The notes beneath the pieces are model-generated. The model had not been told where the DNA came from. It ran no database searches and saw only the letters and a program-made list of their open reading frames with translations. DNA of 64,000 bases from Girardinichthys multiradiatus (lineage: Eukaryota > Chordata > Actinopteri > Cyprinodontiformes > Goodeidae): contig NC_061797.1 of assembly GCF_021462225.1 (NCBI RefSeq), positions 35,800,147-35,864,146 of the forward strand, given 5' to 3'. The first letter of the stretch is position 1. Each line of letters begins with the position of its first letter. This document shows, one piece after another, positions 1 to 10,975 of the stretch. A program made the position numbers and the translations under genes.

Positions 1-192
1 GCGTACATGAGTGTGTTTGTGTGTGCTGCCTTGCCACTTGTTCACTATTGATCCTTAGGAATGAATGCTGCTTTTATGGGAAGCTGACATGATGAGTAAA
101 TATCCAGATATTATCCTTTAAACTTTTAAAAGCACTAAAGCCAGCAGGGCACAAAGCATCTCAGCAAGTGTAATGTGAAATAAAATCCATTT

Positions 193-194
<2 letters not shown>

Positions 195-251
<57 letters not shown>
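195..251. repeat. (TG)n microsatellite
   Basis: An uninterrupted TG dinucleotide run of about 28 units. It reads as (CA)n on the other strand and accounts for a Thr/His-repeat open frame there. Alternating purine-pyrimidine runs of this kind can adopt Z-DNA. No gene is associated with it. Confidence 0.98.
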
Positions 252-254
<3 letters not shown>

Positions 255-479
255 GCATTAAAGACCTGAAAACAAAATAATCATAAAGTGGAACTAAAAA
301 GTGTGCAACCTTGTAAAAAAAAGCCAAGATTTAGAAATTGTTAAAAAAAATTAGACCAGTGGACACATTTTTCCGCCTTTAATGTGAAATAAATTCAGCA
401 CAATTTAACATAAAATACAAGCAAACCTGTTACAGGAAAGGAGTAAAAAATGAAAACAAAACAAAACAAAAAAAAAACT

Positions 480-1290
480 GCAGAAATACCAGTTGAAAAA
501 GTGTACACATTTAAACTATTAGTTTGCTGAAATTAATTTAATTTTAATTTCAGCCTTCAGTCTTTGGCCAGAGTCTGTTAGTTCACCACATATTTACTTG
601 AAATATTTGCACACCCTACCTTGCAAAAGATTGTGAGGACATCTCATGTCTACAGCCCTCTTCAGGTGACCCCATAGATTTTCTGTCAGATCTAGTTCTT
701 ACACTCTAGTTAAGAAAATTCTATTAATTATCTTTAAGTGAAGCCATTCTTTTGTTGATTTGGACGTATTCTTGCGCTGAATGTGATATTGGAAAAACTA
801 AATCCCTGTTTATTGTCTGCTTTCTAATGGACACAGGAATGGTTGAGGTCAAACTGGCCGCTTTTTCAAACAGTTCATAATGTCATACACCTTGGTAAAA
901 TTCCAAGATCCACCCGAAGAAGAGTAACCCCACAGCATGACACTGCCATCACCATGTTTCACTGTGGATGTGGTGTTGTTTTGGTGATGTTCAGCATTGT
1001 TTCTGTGCCAAGCATACCTTCAGGTTTTGTTCCTTCAGGTCATAACACAATCTTACACACGGTATTTGGAGATTTTTTTGCCAAATATGGATTTTTTTTC
1101 TTTGTAAGAAAAGGCTTCTGTCTTGCACATATTTGCCTTAGTCCAGATGTGTGAAGAATATGGTTAATTTATGTTATATGTTGAAAACAGCCTGTCGGTG
1201 ATTGGCATAAATTTGCCAACAAGTTTGACAGCAAGACTGAAGGAGGTGCAAATTTTGGCTACTTTTTGAAATCTTCCTATCTCCAAATAC
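480..1290 (-). mobile_element. Tc1-like DNA transposon remnant (minus strand)
   Basis: Read on the minus strand, the stretch near 925-965 encodes the Tc1 transposase signature around the second catalytic Asp: a His-Gly-Asp-Gly-Ser-Val-Met-Leu-Trp-Gly-like string, seen on the + strand as a 'cccacagcatgacactgcc' motif. The block at about 735-800 corresponds to the downstream FQQDND-PKH region of Tc1 transposases. The 640-700 block resembles the segment that follows. Stops and frameshifts break it throughout, so it is a dead copy. The + strand frame at 843-1154 is a shadow of this antisense transposase. The outer ends are not clear; 480 and 1290 are estimates. Confidence 0.7.
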
Positions 1291-1802
1291 TGATGCCTGT
1301 CTTCACTGGAACATAGTATAAATATGAAGCTTGGGACATTTTCTGTTCCCTTCTTACTGATACCACTATAAAATGTGATTATTTTAAGCCTATGTAAGCT
1401 CTCTGCTAACTATGGCTATAAGTGAAGGATACAAATGAGCAAATGTCAGGAAAATCCTTTTTAGACAGCTGAACTTTTATATTTAGTTAGGTTTGGATTT
1501 AACAAAGCTGCACAAGTGTTTCAACAAACCATTAGTTAAGGTGTTCACACATGTGATATCAGGTTATCGCACTGTTTTTATTTAGTTATATATTTTTAAG
1601 AGATTGTTTTTGAGTTACATTATGCAGGATAAATATCACATTAAAGGTTGAAACCTAGCTTTTAATAGGGGTTTGTGCTCTTTTGAAATCAACCAGGCAA
1701 ATCACATCCTCATATCCTTAGGTGAACCTGTAAGGAGAAATCTCCATAAGCAGCAGCTTGCTGGTAGTAAAGGACAGCAAACACAGAAATTCTTGTTTTC
1801 TG
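1291..1802. other. AT-rich intergenic DNA, nothing recognised
   Basis: No coding signature, RNA gene or repeat that I recognise. It lies between a Tc1 remnant and a microsatellite. Confidence 0.6.
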
Positions 1803-1804
1803 TG

Positions 1805-1877
<73 letters not shown>
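1803..1877. repeat. (TGCG)n tetranucleotide microsatellite
   Basis: About 18 nearly perfect TGCG units. Being 4-periodic, it is open in several frames on both strands and gives Cys-Val-Arg-Ala or Thr-His-Ala-Arg repeat proteins that are not genes. It is CpG-dense and strictly alternates purine and pyrimidine, so it is a strong Z-DNA candidate. Confidence 0.97.
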
Positions 1878-2685
1878 AGGTTTGGTAAGTAGACCTCAGA
1901 CTCACCTGGAACACACACAGAGAGCAACAATCTGCATCCGTGGTCCTGCGGCTGAGACAGTGTCAGAGCTGCATAAATCACAGCTCCCACCCACACATAA
2001 ATCTGTTGCAAAAACAACCCACCAACGCCCATTAGGAGGAGAGGGGACGGTCAGAGCCTCGCTATAAAACACAAAGAGACTTCACCTGTACACCATGCTG
2101 TTATTAGCCCAACAAGGAAGACAAACATGTGTCAACGGACGCAAACAATGAGGTAATGAATGTGAGTCACTCTAGATGAGGAGAGGCATCAAAAGGTTTC
2201 AGGGAGACTCTCTGGCGTTTATCAGGGTCATTTCAGTGTCAGTTCAGGAGTTCAAGAATGTTTTTAGGAAGTCTGTGTTTCAGATTTAGTACTGAAGTTC
2301 AGTTAACCCCGTGACTCATGAGGAAGGATGAAACAGAGCTAAACCCCTAATTATAGCAAACAGAGTCAAAACTGAACTGTAAATTCCATGAAATATTGCT
2401 TCTGTCAAATGGAAACACGGGAATCTTTTCACAAGGTGTGGGGGAAATAAGTTCAGTTTCATCCTGGAGGAGCCAAGAAAAGAAAAAAAATAAACAGATT
2501 AATACACTGAAAATAATCCTAACATGGATTGGATATTCTCACATGTAACGTTTGGGCTGGAAAACAGTTGACATTCTGTAACCAATTCAAAAAATAGCCA
2601 AAAACGTTTAGGATTCTGAGAGACACAGAAAGTCAGAAAGAAAGGATAAAATCACAAAAAGGACTGCAGATAAAAAAAAGCAGTG
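1878..2685. other. Intergenic DNA, nothing recognised
   Basis: No coding region or mobile element seen. Short A-rich runs occur near 2480 and 2670. Confidence 0.5.
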
Positions 2686-2990
2686 GTTAAGGCTCTGTGG
2701 TGATCCCCTTGTCCCAAGGCGATCCTGCCACTTTAAGAAATGAAGCAATATCATTAATGGAGGCCTCCGAGGGCTGACATCTTGCTCCAATTCACCAGTT
2801 CCCCCGTCCATCACACCATTACGGTGGGCCCAGCCGTATTAAAATCCAATCACTCCTCTAGCTAGTTTGATTAAGGAGGGCAAGTGCACAAGAAAGGGCT
2901 CCCACCCATTGTTGCCTCTGCTGGGGAGTCCCTTGAGGCTGGAGCTCGGTTCCTGTCTCAGACAGGATCTGCTCACAAGCTACAGTGCGA
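2686..2990. promoter_or_regulatory. Candidate conserved non-coding element (composition only)
   Basis: This stretch is balanced in composition and of high complexity, in contrast to the AT-rich, repeat-laden DNA around it. It contains several homeodomain-like ATTA/TAAT cores (attaatgg near 2753) and no transposon signature. That pattern is typical of conserved non-coding DNA in vertebrate gene deserts, but conservation cannot be seen from a single sequence, so this is inference. Confidence 0.2.
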
Positions 2991-4528
2991 TGACTCCTAA
3001 ATTTCCAATGCTATGACTTCTCTCTTTAATTTAAAACTTCCTTTTTACTGATCTCTGTGGAAGGGAGGAGTTGGAGGGACAAATTCCCAGAATGTCCATG
3101 GAGCAACTTTTTAGATTTAGATAAGTTTTCTCTCTGGCCAAGCTGTCACGTATAATTCACCCAGTTAAAATGACAACCATGTAAATATTTAGCTCACAGA
3201 TTTCAAGCAAATCTAAAACATATTTTAGGGTAAGGTTCTCAGAATGAACTTGTCACATTTTTTACAAATGTATTTGTTTATTGAACTTTTACCAGTTTAA
3301 GTTGCTAAACGTTTCTAAGGGTTTTTGTTGATTTCATGTAGATTTTGGTAAACATAAAGACACAGCTCAGTTTGCCACTTTGAAATTGGTGAGAATTTAA
3401 TGACAGTTTAAAATTTAGGCCATACTCCTACTGTTTATTTTCTTCATAAATAAATAAATCTTATTTATTTATTTATTTTGGACAATGCTGCTAAATGATG
3501 ACCACTGACAAAGTCATGTGTAAATCCCCTACAGCTTTTGAAAATTGCAAAATGTATAATAATGAATTAAAATTTCTATAGCATGAATTGTATCCTGCTG
3601 AATCATTTGCCATTAAGATTGCAACAAACAAAATTAATCTTATTATCTTTTTGCTTTGCACTACAGTGAAACCAAATAATAAATCAATAATAATACTAAG
3701 AAAACACTGCATTTAAAGTCGCATTTTTCTGTGCTTACAGCTCAGTGGGTTACTGTAAATGATCTGCCTTTTTGATCCAAATAACCCTAAATTGGTTTCC
3801 AGCCAGCAAGTAACTAATCTGCTTTTTGTTTAAACATCAGGCTACTGCTGCCCTCTCGGAGGGAGATGCATCAGATAGATTGGCTCTGGGAAACAAGGCA
3901 GCATCACAGGTACAGACCTCTGGGCCTGAACCAAATTAAAACCAGAAGGCCAGGCCATGCCTCTATGACCACAGCAACATAAATTACAAGGATTTACAAG
4001 ATTTTTAAAACACTTTTAACAATACTCCCCTTTAATGTGCTTTCTGTTTAATAATGCACTTTAGGTTTTAAGAGCATGATAAACAAACCAATAATTCACT
4101 TTTTTATCATCTGAGGGTGAAGTCCTTCAGGACCGGGTTCTACAGCAGCGTTCAAAGGGGCCTCGGGCAGATGACGTGCATGGCTGTCGTGAGATGTTTT
4201 GGACAACAGCTGACATGTAACTGTTGAACGTTTTGCTTTCTTAGGGATTAAAGCACACCAAGTTTTATCTTCTCAAGAACAAGGATCTTTTAAAAAGGAC
4301 ACTGATACTGAACTGAATAAACACAGGATTTGGTAAAAGAGTTGGCTCGTATCAAGGCATGAAGCGACAAAAAAATCTCAAAAGAAAAGAATATGCTGAC
4401 ATAAACAGTGTTTAGATTTAAGATGAAGAAAGATATATGAACCTACTGCAAATGTAAAGAATAATAATAAGAAAAAAATTTGAAATTTTCTTGAGTTATT
4501 CAAATTAACATGTCTTTTTTCTCTTTAA

Positions 4529-4535
<7 letters not shown>
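2991..4535. other. AT-rich intergenic DNA
   Basis: No gene recognised. It holds a small TTTA/ATAAA-rich patch at about 3447-3480. A more complex segment at about 3840-3960 could be regulatory, but nothing decides this. Confidence 0.5.

Positions 4536-4567
<32 letters not shown>
4536..4567. repeat. (GT)n microsatellite
   Basis: A GT dinucleotide run of about 16 units, about 320 bp upstream of the compound CA repeat at 4888. Confidence 0.97.
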
Positions 4568-4568
<1 letters not shown>

Positions 4569-4887
4569 AGAAAGTAAATATGATCTGGGGAAGCTCACAG
4601 TAGCATTTGGCTGGAGGTTCCAGTCTGCGAAGCTTCACAGGATAAGTCAATGAGTCTCTTGGCTGCCAAGACCCATAAAGAGGACACAGCGAGGCTTCAT
4701 AAATTTTGAAACAACAAAATTCAAATAATAGTAATCTTTCATTGGGAAAAAGAATGTTATAGTGTGAGAAAAAGGGAGCATACATCGTCCTCTGGCAACA
4801 AAAGTGCTTTTGTCATAAATGTAACAGTTCAGAGTGAGCAGGCAGGAAGACAACTGATGTCTGTGTAAGAGCAAGGACCTAGAACAG

Positions 4888-4992
4888 CACAAACACAACA
4901 CCCACACCCACACCCACACATGCACACCCACACACGCACACGCACACGCACACCCACATGCACACGCACGCACACACACACACACACACACG
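4888..4992. repeat. Compound (CACACC/CACACG/CA)n microsatellite
   Basis: A mosaic of CCCACA, CACGCA and plain CA units that ends in a pure CA run at the right. Minus-strand translations give Cys/Val/Gly/Trp-rich frames that are artefacts. The interior is degenerate and the right-hand tract is pure, which suggests an older array with renewed slippage at one end. Confidence 0.95.
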
Positions 4993-5393
4993 TATTCACT
5001 GCCAGCCGCCACAAATCACTAGGCCATAGCATCTAATCCTCCACCAGCCAGTGCCACGGCATTAAGCATCCAAACAAATTGTCCTTCATAGAGTGCTTGC
5101 AGGGGTAGAAGACATAAAGCAAAATGGAGATAACCGGGGAGGGCCAAGGGGCTGGACCTGGAGAGGTGGCAGACCTTGCTGATCTAAGCCTCCATTAACA
5201 CGCTCCCCACAACTTTCGGTAAAAGAGATTCCAAGGATAGCAGAGGCAGTGAAGAGCCACTTAAATAAGACAAATAGACTTTTCTTTTAGTTTTGTCCTG
5301 GTTATCAGGTTTAAAATCCAATCAAGCAAACAGGTTTTTATTGTTAAGGTGAATGGAGGTTGGTAATAAGTAATGTGGTTAAAAAAAGTTGAA
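4993..5393. other. Intergenic DNA, nothing recognised
   Basis: Moderately complex sequence between the compound microsatellite and the Tc1 left end. No coding signature. Confidence 0.5.
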
Positions 5394-6518
5394 ACAATGC
5401 CTTTTGACAGTACTCAGACTTCTTGAATTTTATCATATTGTGGCACTTTACAATCACAAATTTCAATGTATCGCATTGTTTTTTTTTTGTGATAGATCAA
5501 GACAAAGTAACACAAAATTGTAAAGTAGATGAAAAATAACTCATATGTAAAAGGGTGGCACGCATATGTATTCAATCACTAATACTCCTCTACCTTTAAA
5601 TAAAATCCAATGCGATTAATTGCCTTTAGAAGTCACCAGAATTTATGGAACAGTAACAAGACAAAAGCCATTGTTGAAAGAAAGCAGACTGATTTAAAGT
5701 TTGTCACAAGCCATGAATGGAACAGATCAGATGTATTAAAGAATATGCTCTGTTTAAATAGAACCAGAATTGTACTCTCTGGTGTTACAAACAAAATGCT
5801 ATCTGTGCAGGAAAAATCCACTGCATCCATCTCCACAGTGAAATGTGGTGGTGACAGCATCATGATGTGGAGTCCCTTTTCTTCAGTAGGTACAGGGAAG
5901 CTGGTCAGAGTTGATGAGAAGATGGATACTACTAAGCACATGGCTATCCTGGAAGAAACCCTGTTTCAGGCTGCAAAAGAGATGAGACTGCGGCAGAGGT
6001 TCTCCTTCTAGCAGGAAAACAACCTAAACCTGTTCCTGCTAGAAGGAAACGTACAGCCACAACTTCAATGTGACTGTATGCTTTAGATAAAAGCATATTC
6101 ATTTTGTAGAATGGCCCAGTAAAAGTCATAATCCTAAATCAAAATCAGGATCTGAGGAAATAATCTATCAAATAGCTGACTCCCCTTCCAACCTGACCCA
6201 ACTTGATGAGTTTGCAAAGTAGAATTGGCAAAAAAAGTATTCTCTAAATATTCAAGTACCCTTGCAGGTAAAATTTTACCTAAAGGTGGTTCTACAAGGT
6301 ATTGACTGAATGGGGCTAATCACAAATGCATGCCACACCCTTTTCTGATTTGCATTTGCAAGAAAAAAAACTGTATTTTCTTTCCACTGCGCAATTATTC
6401 ACTGCTTTGTGTTGTTTTATCACATAAAATCCCAATAAAATGCCTTTAAGTTTGTGGTTGTAATGTGACAAAATGTGGAAAAGTTCAAAGGTGATAAATA
6501 CTTTTCCAAGGAACTGTA
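5394..6518 (+). mobile_element. Tc1-like transposon, internally deleted copy
   Basis: Both ends carry long imperfect terminal inverted repeats typical of IR/DR Tc1 elements in fish. The left reads 'caatgccttttgacagtact...' and the right ends 'gataaatacttttccaaggaactgta', with the subterminal cacattttgt/acaaaatgtg blocks. The sequence passes from the 5' untranslated region (ending near 5633) straight into transposase-coding sequence homologous to the middle of the protein, so the DNA-binding N-terminal half is missing. The coding part includes the GG-SIM-W motif and the AILEE...AAKE-RLR block. The copy cannot encode an active transposase. Confidence 0.88.
5610..6011 (+). pseudogene. Tc1-like transposase fragment
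   Basis: A 133-codon open frame. Residues from about 75 onward match the Tc1 catalytic core: a GGDSIMMW block around the second catalytic Asp region, then a Gly-Lys-Leu-Val-Arg-Val-Asp stretch and an RLRQRFSF segment that in intact members leads into the FQQDND motif. The frame stops exactly there, so the catalytic Asp of that motif is not reached in frame. Upstream residues come from a fused remnant after a deletion. Intact Tc1 transposases are about 340 residues, so this is a broken copy. Confidence 0.8.
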
Positions 6519-8532
6519 AATCACTTCTTGTAGGATTTGACTGTTTCCCTTTGCCAAAACAAATAAAAAACCAACTGTTTATGGATTTATTGTCATCTGA
6601 GCATGCGAAGGAGGGTAAAGTGGCATTCTTGGCAAACTTGCTCAGTGTGTTTGGGATCAAACAATGTATTTATTATTCCGTGTGCATCAAAGAGTTTGGC
6701 AAGTTAAGGGAAAAGTTTTAATGAATGTACTAGAGTAGAAATATAAGAATGGAGCCATGTGTCAAGTAAGTAAAGCTCTCAGGATTGCTCCTTTTATGTG
6801 GATTAATATATTTTTAGCCTTCAGCTGTATGCCTGGCATCAACTTCTTTTGCGAAATAGTCAACAAGATTGCCATGAAATTTGTAACAGACAGCCATGGG
6901 GCCGTGCAGATAAATCAACATAAAGCTGACCCTGTGATGTTTGGTCTAGCATTACATCAAGGTAGGTGTACAGAAAACAAATTACTTTAAGACAGCATTA
7001 GGTTGGACTTCTTTTATTGAATAAGCTGTCATAAAATTTGACCTATTGACTCAAGTTTGTCTCAAAACAAACAGTGCGGGGCCTCCAGTTTCTGAGTAAA
7101 TCTGACGCTGTGTTAAATATAATCTTAAAAAAAAAAAAATGAACTACTCATATGAATGTGTAAATAACAATTTAAATAACACATTCTAGCTGAATACAAG
7201 GCTTTATTTATCTTGTTTTGTATTGAAATTTAAGCTTCACCATTAAAATTCAGATGCCTCCTAGAATTAAATCTGGAAATAAAAAGGTTTCCATTTATTT
7301 ACAGTAAAATAAAAAAGGAGGTAATGTTATAACTCCAGGTTCTTCTGTCGACACCCTGAACATCCTCTCCTCTGAGATTGGAGATATCAATCGGCCTATT
7401 AGAAGCTGGAACTGGGCATGGTCAGGTTGCTGATAAGAGGGAGGGCACAATTGTATCTTCGAGATCTGAGAAATGCCGACGACTCTCGTGAAAAGGAAGC
7501 TGACTTAGGGCTGCTGTGGACGCTTATCTTTACAGTTTCCTATACCACCTACTGACAAGGTCTGACACTGTGTAAATTCCTCTGTCCTCTGAAACGACTC
7601 CGACCAGACAATGAGACGACACTTTGTGTACTGATGTGTACTATAACACAGAGAACAGAGGAGTTTTTACAAGGCATGAGGGAGACAAAGACAAACACGG
7701 GTTAGATGTATTGCAAATTGTGTTTGGAAACTGACAGTCTCTGACGTGAACCAATGAGGGTTGCTCCACACCTTTCTTTTTATAAATTACAAATGCATCA
7801 TAGCATCATATAATTTACTTACACCCTTAATCTGATGTTTAACTGTTATGATCAGTAAAATAATGACATATTTAATTACAAATTATGGTAAATATTGAAC
7901 CTGTTGTGTTAAATTGGTTGAAAAATTTACAGCAGATGAGTCAATATGTGAGAAACACCAGGGGTGGAAACTTGGCCCAATGTTATTGTAAGAATGATGT
8001 GTATAAGTCACTTCAGGGATGGCTTTGTGTGCTATTGTGAAGCTTTTTAACATCAGAGGGGCTGGGGTGGCATTTATCATCTGGTGGATAGTAGTTTCCC
8101 TTCAAAGTTCCCCTTTTTATGACGTGCATTATTTCCCGTGTGCACACATAAACAAAGCCGAGGCTGCCGGCACTGAATCAGCAGACTGTGTCACCGCATG
8201 GCCTCCCAGGTCAGGCCAGCTTTCTTGTGCCGCCCTGTGCTTACATTAACATGTGAAAGTCTAAAGCTGTTCCAAATATTCCCTCTAAACATTTATTCTG
8301 CCTTAACACTGAATGGAAAAAAACTAAAAATCTGGGAACAGCATGCAAATGCAAGTGGGTCTGTTGCCAAGATAAACCGGTTAACAGAAGAATGAGTTCT
8401 CAGCCAAGAAACCTATAGCCATGATTAGAGATTGGTTGAATTTTTTTTTTTTTTTTTCTGTTTTCAAATAGGTTCAAAACACATTTTACATGACAACTCG
8501 TTCATCAGGAAAGTCCTGCCTGTCCTTAATGT
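6519..8532. other. Intergenic DNA with one candidate non-coding conserved stretch
   Basis: No gene found. About 7330-7620 is high-complexity sequence without repeat signatures and could be a conserved non-coding element, on composition only. A poly-A run near 7128 and a poly-T run near 8442 are the only simple tracts of note. Confidence 0.45.
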
Positions 8533-8556
8533 GGCAGGCAGGCAAGCAGGCAGGCA
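8533..8556. repeat. Short (GGCA)n array
   Basis: Six GGCA-type units with one variant (AGCA). Minor simple repeat. Confidence 0.85.
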
Positions 8557-8889
8557 CCAGGAGTCTGTGTTTATATTGGAAGTGCCTGGAAATGAATTTC
8601 TCCACACTAGTCTCATTTGTCTTATCAGCGTATAAATGTGCCGCCTGGTTTATAGAGGACATCTGACAAAAAAGTGTCTATTATGGGCTCAGAATATTCC
8701 CTTTTAAAGTGCAGTGACCAGGAACATGCAGTTGAAGATAAAGAAGTACCATCTTCTGGCTGGGATTCACCAGAATTTAGCTGCTGCACATTTTTTAAAT
8801 TAGCAGATTGTTGGGAGGGGGGCTCTGTGGGACGTATAAATATTCAGGAGATACACGCCGTATTCCCAGTCTGCTCATTCTGTTAACTT

Positions 8890-9060
8890 TTCCACACTGC
8901 GAGCTGGATCATCTGTCATTCACCCTAATTTAATCATCGGCCACTCTCATTCAATTATCCAATATAATATGCAAATGCGGTGAACAATGGCCAGCTCATG
9001 CTAATTATGTACATCAGAATAATTAGATTGGACAGCAGTGGTGGTAGGGGAAGGGGGTAC
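8890..9060. promoter_or_regulatory. Candidate developmental enhancer with octamer, SOX and homeodomain motifs
   Basis: A perfect POU octamer ATGCAAAT lies at 8969-8976. A SOX-type AACAATGG follows at 8983-8990, 6 bp further on, and a homeodomain TAATTA lies at 9002-9007. Additional TAAT/ATTA cores and a CCAAT box sit in the same 150 bp, and there is no transposon signature. Close POU and SOX sites with homeodomain cores are known from vertebrate neural and pluripotency enhancers. Function here is inference from motif density; short motifs also occur by chance in AT-rich DNA. Confidence 0.3.
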
Positions 9061-10549
9061 CCTAACTATCATAAAGTAAGAGGAAGGGAGATTCTTTAAT
9101 TAAGGTTGCAAAAATTTTATTAGAAACTGTAATCTGCCCATAAATTGTTGAATGGTGACCATACACAGGGGGGACATTACTCTTATTGAAAAAGGCTCCT
9201 TAAAGACTTTCACTGGGCAGCGCAAAGGGATGTGTCCATACCAAGGGCAAAACCATTCTAAAACACGATTCTCATTTACAACAGCAAGGATCATAGCATG
9301 TAAACAGGAGTTACTTCTGTAAAAACTCAGTAAAATATATACCCAAGTCATTTTACTGAGAGATTCCATGTTGCAGCTAATAATAAGGGACAAAATAAAA
9401 TACATGAAATACCGACAAATATATTTTCTTGTATTTCTTCAAATACTATATTGAACAATCTTTACTATATTTTCTTCAGCCAGTTGTAATCAAAATCAAA
9501 TGATGTAAATGTGTGTTCTGTGCCAATGCAGCAGAGCATACCTGGCAGCCAGTTACACACAGAGAAACATCAGCACAAATCCTGTCCTCTGCTGCTGCAT
9601 GCATGCAGGCACTGCTGCCTTTCCACAACAGACCAGCCATGTCCAGCAGTCCAACACAAAACAGTCTACAGTGGGGTGCACAATGGCTCCCTCCAAGGAC
9701 CAGAAGACAGCGAGTAGCAGGACTGTACTGAGGCCACTGAAATATTTACAGAGGCGTGTTTTGTTGCTTTTGTGTTGAATGATTGAAGGGTGCTGTGTAC
9801 AGTCTTTCTGGGGTTTGTTGCTGGGGGAAGGAAGTCACTGGGAAAAAATAAAGGGAATGACATCAAAAATAAATCACTTTTTGTCTTTAAAAATAACATT
9901 ATTTGTCCTGAGCTAATCTGTGTGTGTACAAATGAAGTTTACTTAGAGGGAAGAAATGCGCAGGGGTGTTTGAAGTTTGAAGGAGTCTGAGGATGGCTGA
10001 ATCCTACATAATCTATCACTCTCTTTGCAGACAGACAACAACACCTCTGTAATGCCGCAGTGTATCCTGCTCAGACCAGACAGTATTTGTTAAACATGTC
10101 AGGGTGACAGAACAGCAGTAGGTCAGGAGCACAGTAGATTAAAGTGGGAGTGAGTTGGAGTGAGGATGTCGGGACATGTAAACTGACACATTCACGGCAG
10201 CGATAGGCTGTCTGCTATCTCTTCCTTTTCCAATACATCCCTGCTAAATGTGCATAGAGAGGAGGGGTCACTGTTTACACTGTGTGTCTTCTTTGCAGTA
10301 CATTATCTGCATGTTATGTGTATGGCAGCCTTACTTACACACAGCATAAACATACTCGTATTCAGTCAGTTCAATACAATTTTTCCATTACTTTGTAATC
10401 ATTATAAGGTAAGGCCCATTAGACTGCATGTGGGTATGTGTGTGACATATAGAAAGAGCCACATGTCTATGTCACTTTCTTACTCTCTGTCAGCATTAAT
10501 TAGTAAATACACAATATCCATCCCATAGTGAATCAGAGGTTTTACAAAA
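9061..10549. other. Intergenic DNA, no gene recognised
   Basis: The stretch at about 9509-9780 is open in all three + frames, but none of the translations resembles a known domain. It is GC-balanced and may simply lack stops. No repeat family recognised. Confidence 0.45.
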
Positions 10550-10660
10550 ACAAATCAGTAAAGCATGGTGGTAGTAGTAACATACTGTGGGTGCTTATAT
10601 CTACGCATAACTGCAAAGTAGAAGGAAGCTTCTAAAAACAAATATGAAAGGTGAGTTCTG
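10550..10660 (+). mobile_element. Tc1-like transposase fragment (DDE signature only)
   Basis: The stretch 'aagcatggtggtagtagtaacatactgtgggtgc' at about 10563 is a decayed version of the Tc1 catalytic-core coding block (Gly-Gly-Gly-Ser-Ile-Met-Leu-Trp-Gly-Cys). Nothing else of the element is clear around it. Confidence 0.5.
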
Positions 10661-10689
10661 CGTTTGTTTTCTCCTCCCATTAGTCTGAT

Positions 10690-10975
10690 ACCTCTTGTTA
10701 AATTCCATTGCAAAAAGCTGCTTTCAGGAGTTGCCTAAAAGGAGTTCACCTTTGGGTAATTTATTCTCTGGTCAGATTACACTAAAACATTTTGGTCCAT
10801 ATGAAAAACACCCATGGTGGTGGCATCATGGTGGTGGCACTATCATGCTATGGAAATGCTTTTCTTCAGCAGGGAAAGGGAAGCTAACCAATGCTAAAAG
10901 ACTACTCAAGCCAGTTGTGACTATTTTAAATTGCTCACTCAGAGAACTAACTCTGTGGCGATTGTTGTAAATGAT
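10690..10975 (+). mobile_element. Tc1-like transposon fragment, second catalytic block
   Basis: An open frame at 10695-10970 contains a clear Tc1 core string (GGGTIMLWKCFSSAGKGKL) with sequence upstream that resembles the Glu-Thr-Lys-Ile region. It is the second Tc1 catalytic block within 250 bp of the one at 10563. The two therefore come from two insertions or from a duplication. No terminal repeats were found. Confidence 0.75.

Noticed and set aside
118..327. Open frame with a Thr-His repeat
   Set aside because: It is the translation of the (CA)n strand of a microsatellite.
843..1154. A + strand protein-coding gene
   Set aside because: It is the antisense of a decayed Tc1 transposase; the catalytic block reads on the minus strand.
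1673..2067. Cys-Val-Arg-Ala and Thr-His-Ala-Arg repeat proteins on both strands
   Set aside because: They are translations of the (TGCG)n tract, which is open in several frames.
4647..5032. Cys/Val/Gly/Trp-rich minus-strand frames
   Set aside because: They are translations of the compound CA microsatellite plus flanking DNA.
9509..9778. Three overlapping + frames
   Set aside because: All three frames are open together and none resembles a known protein; probably a chance lack of stops.
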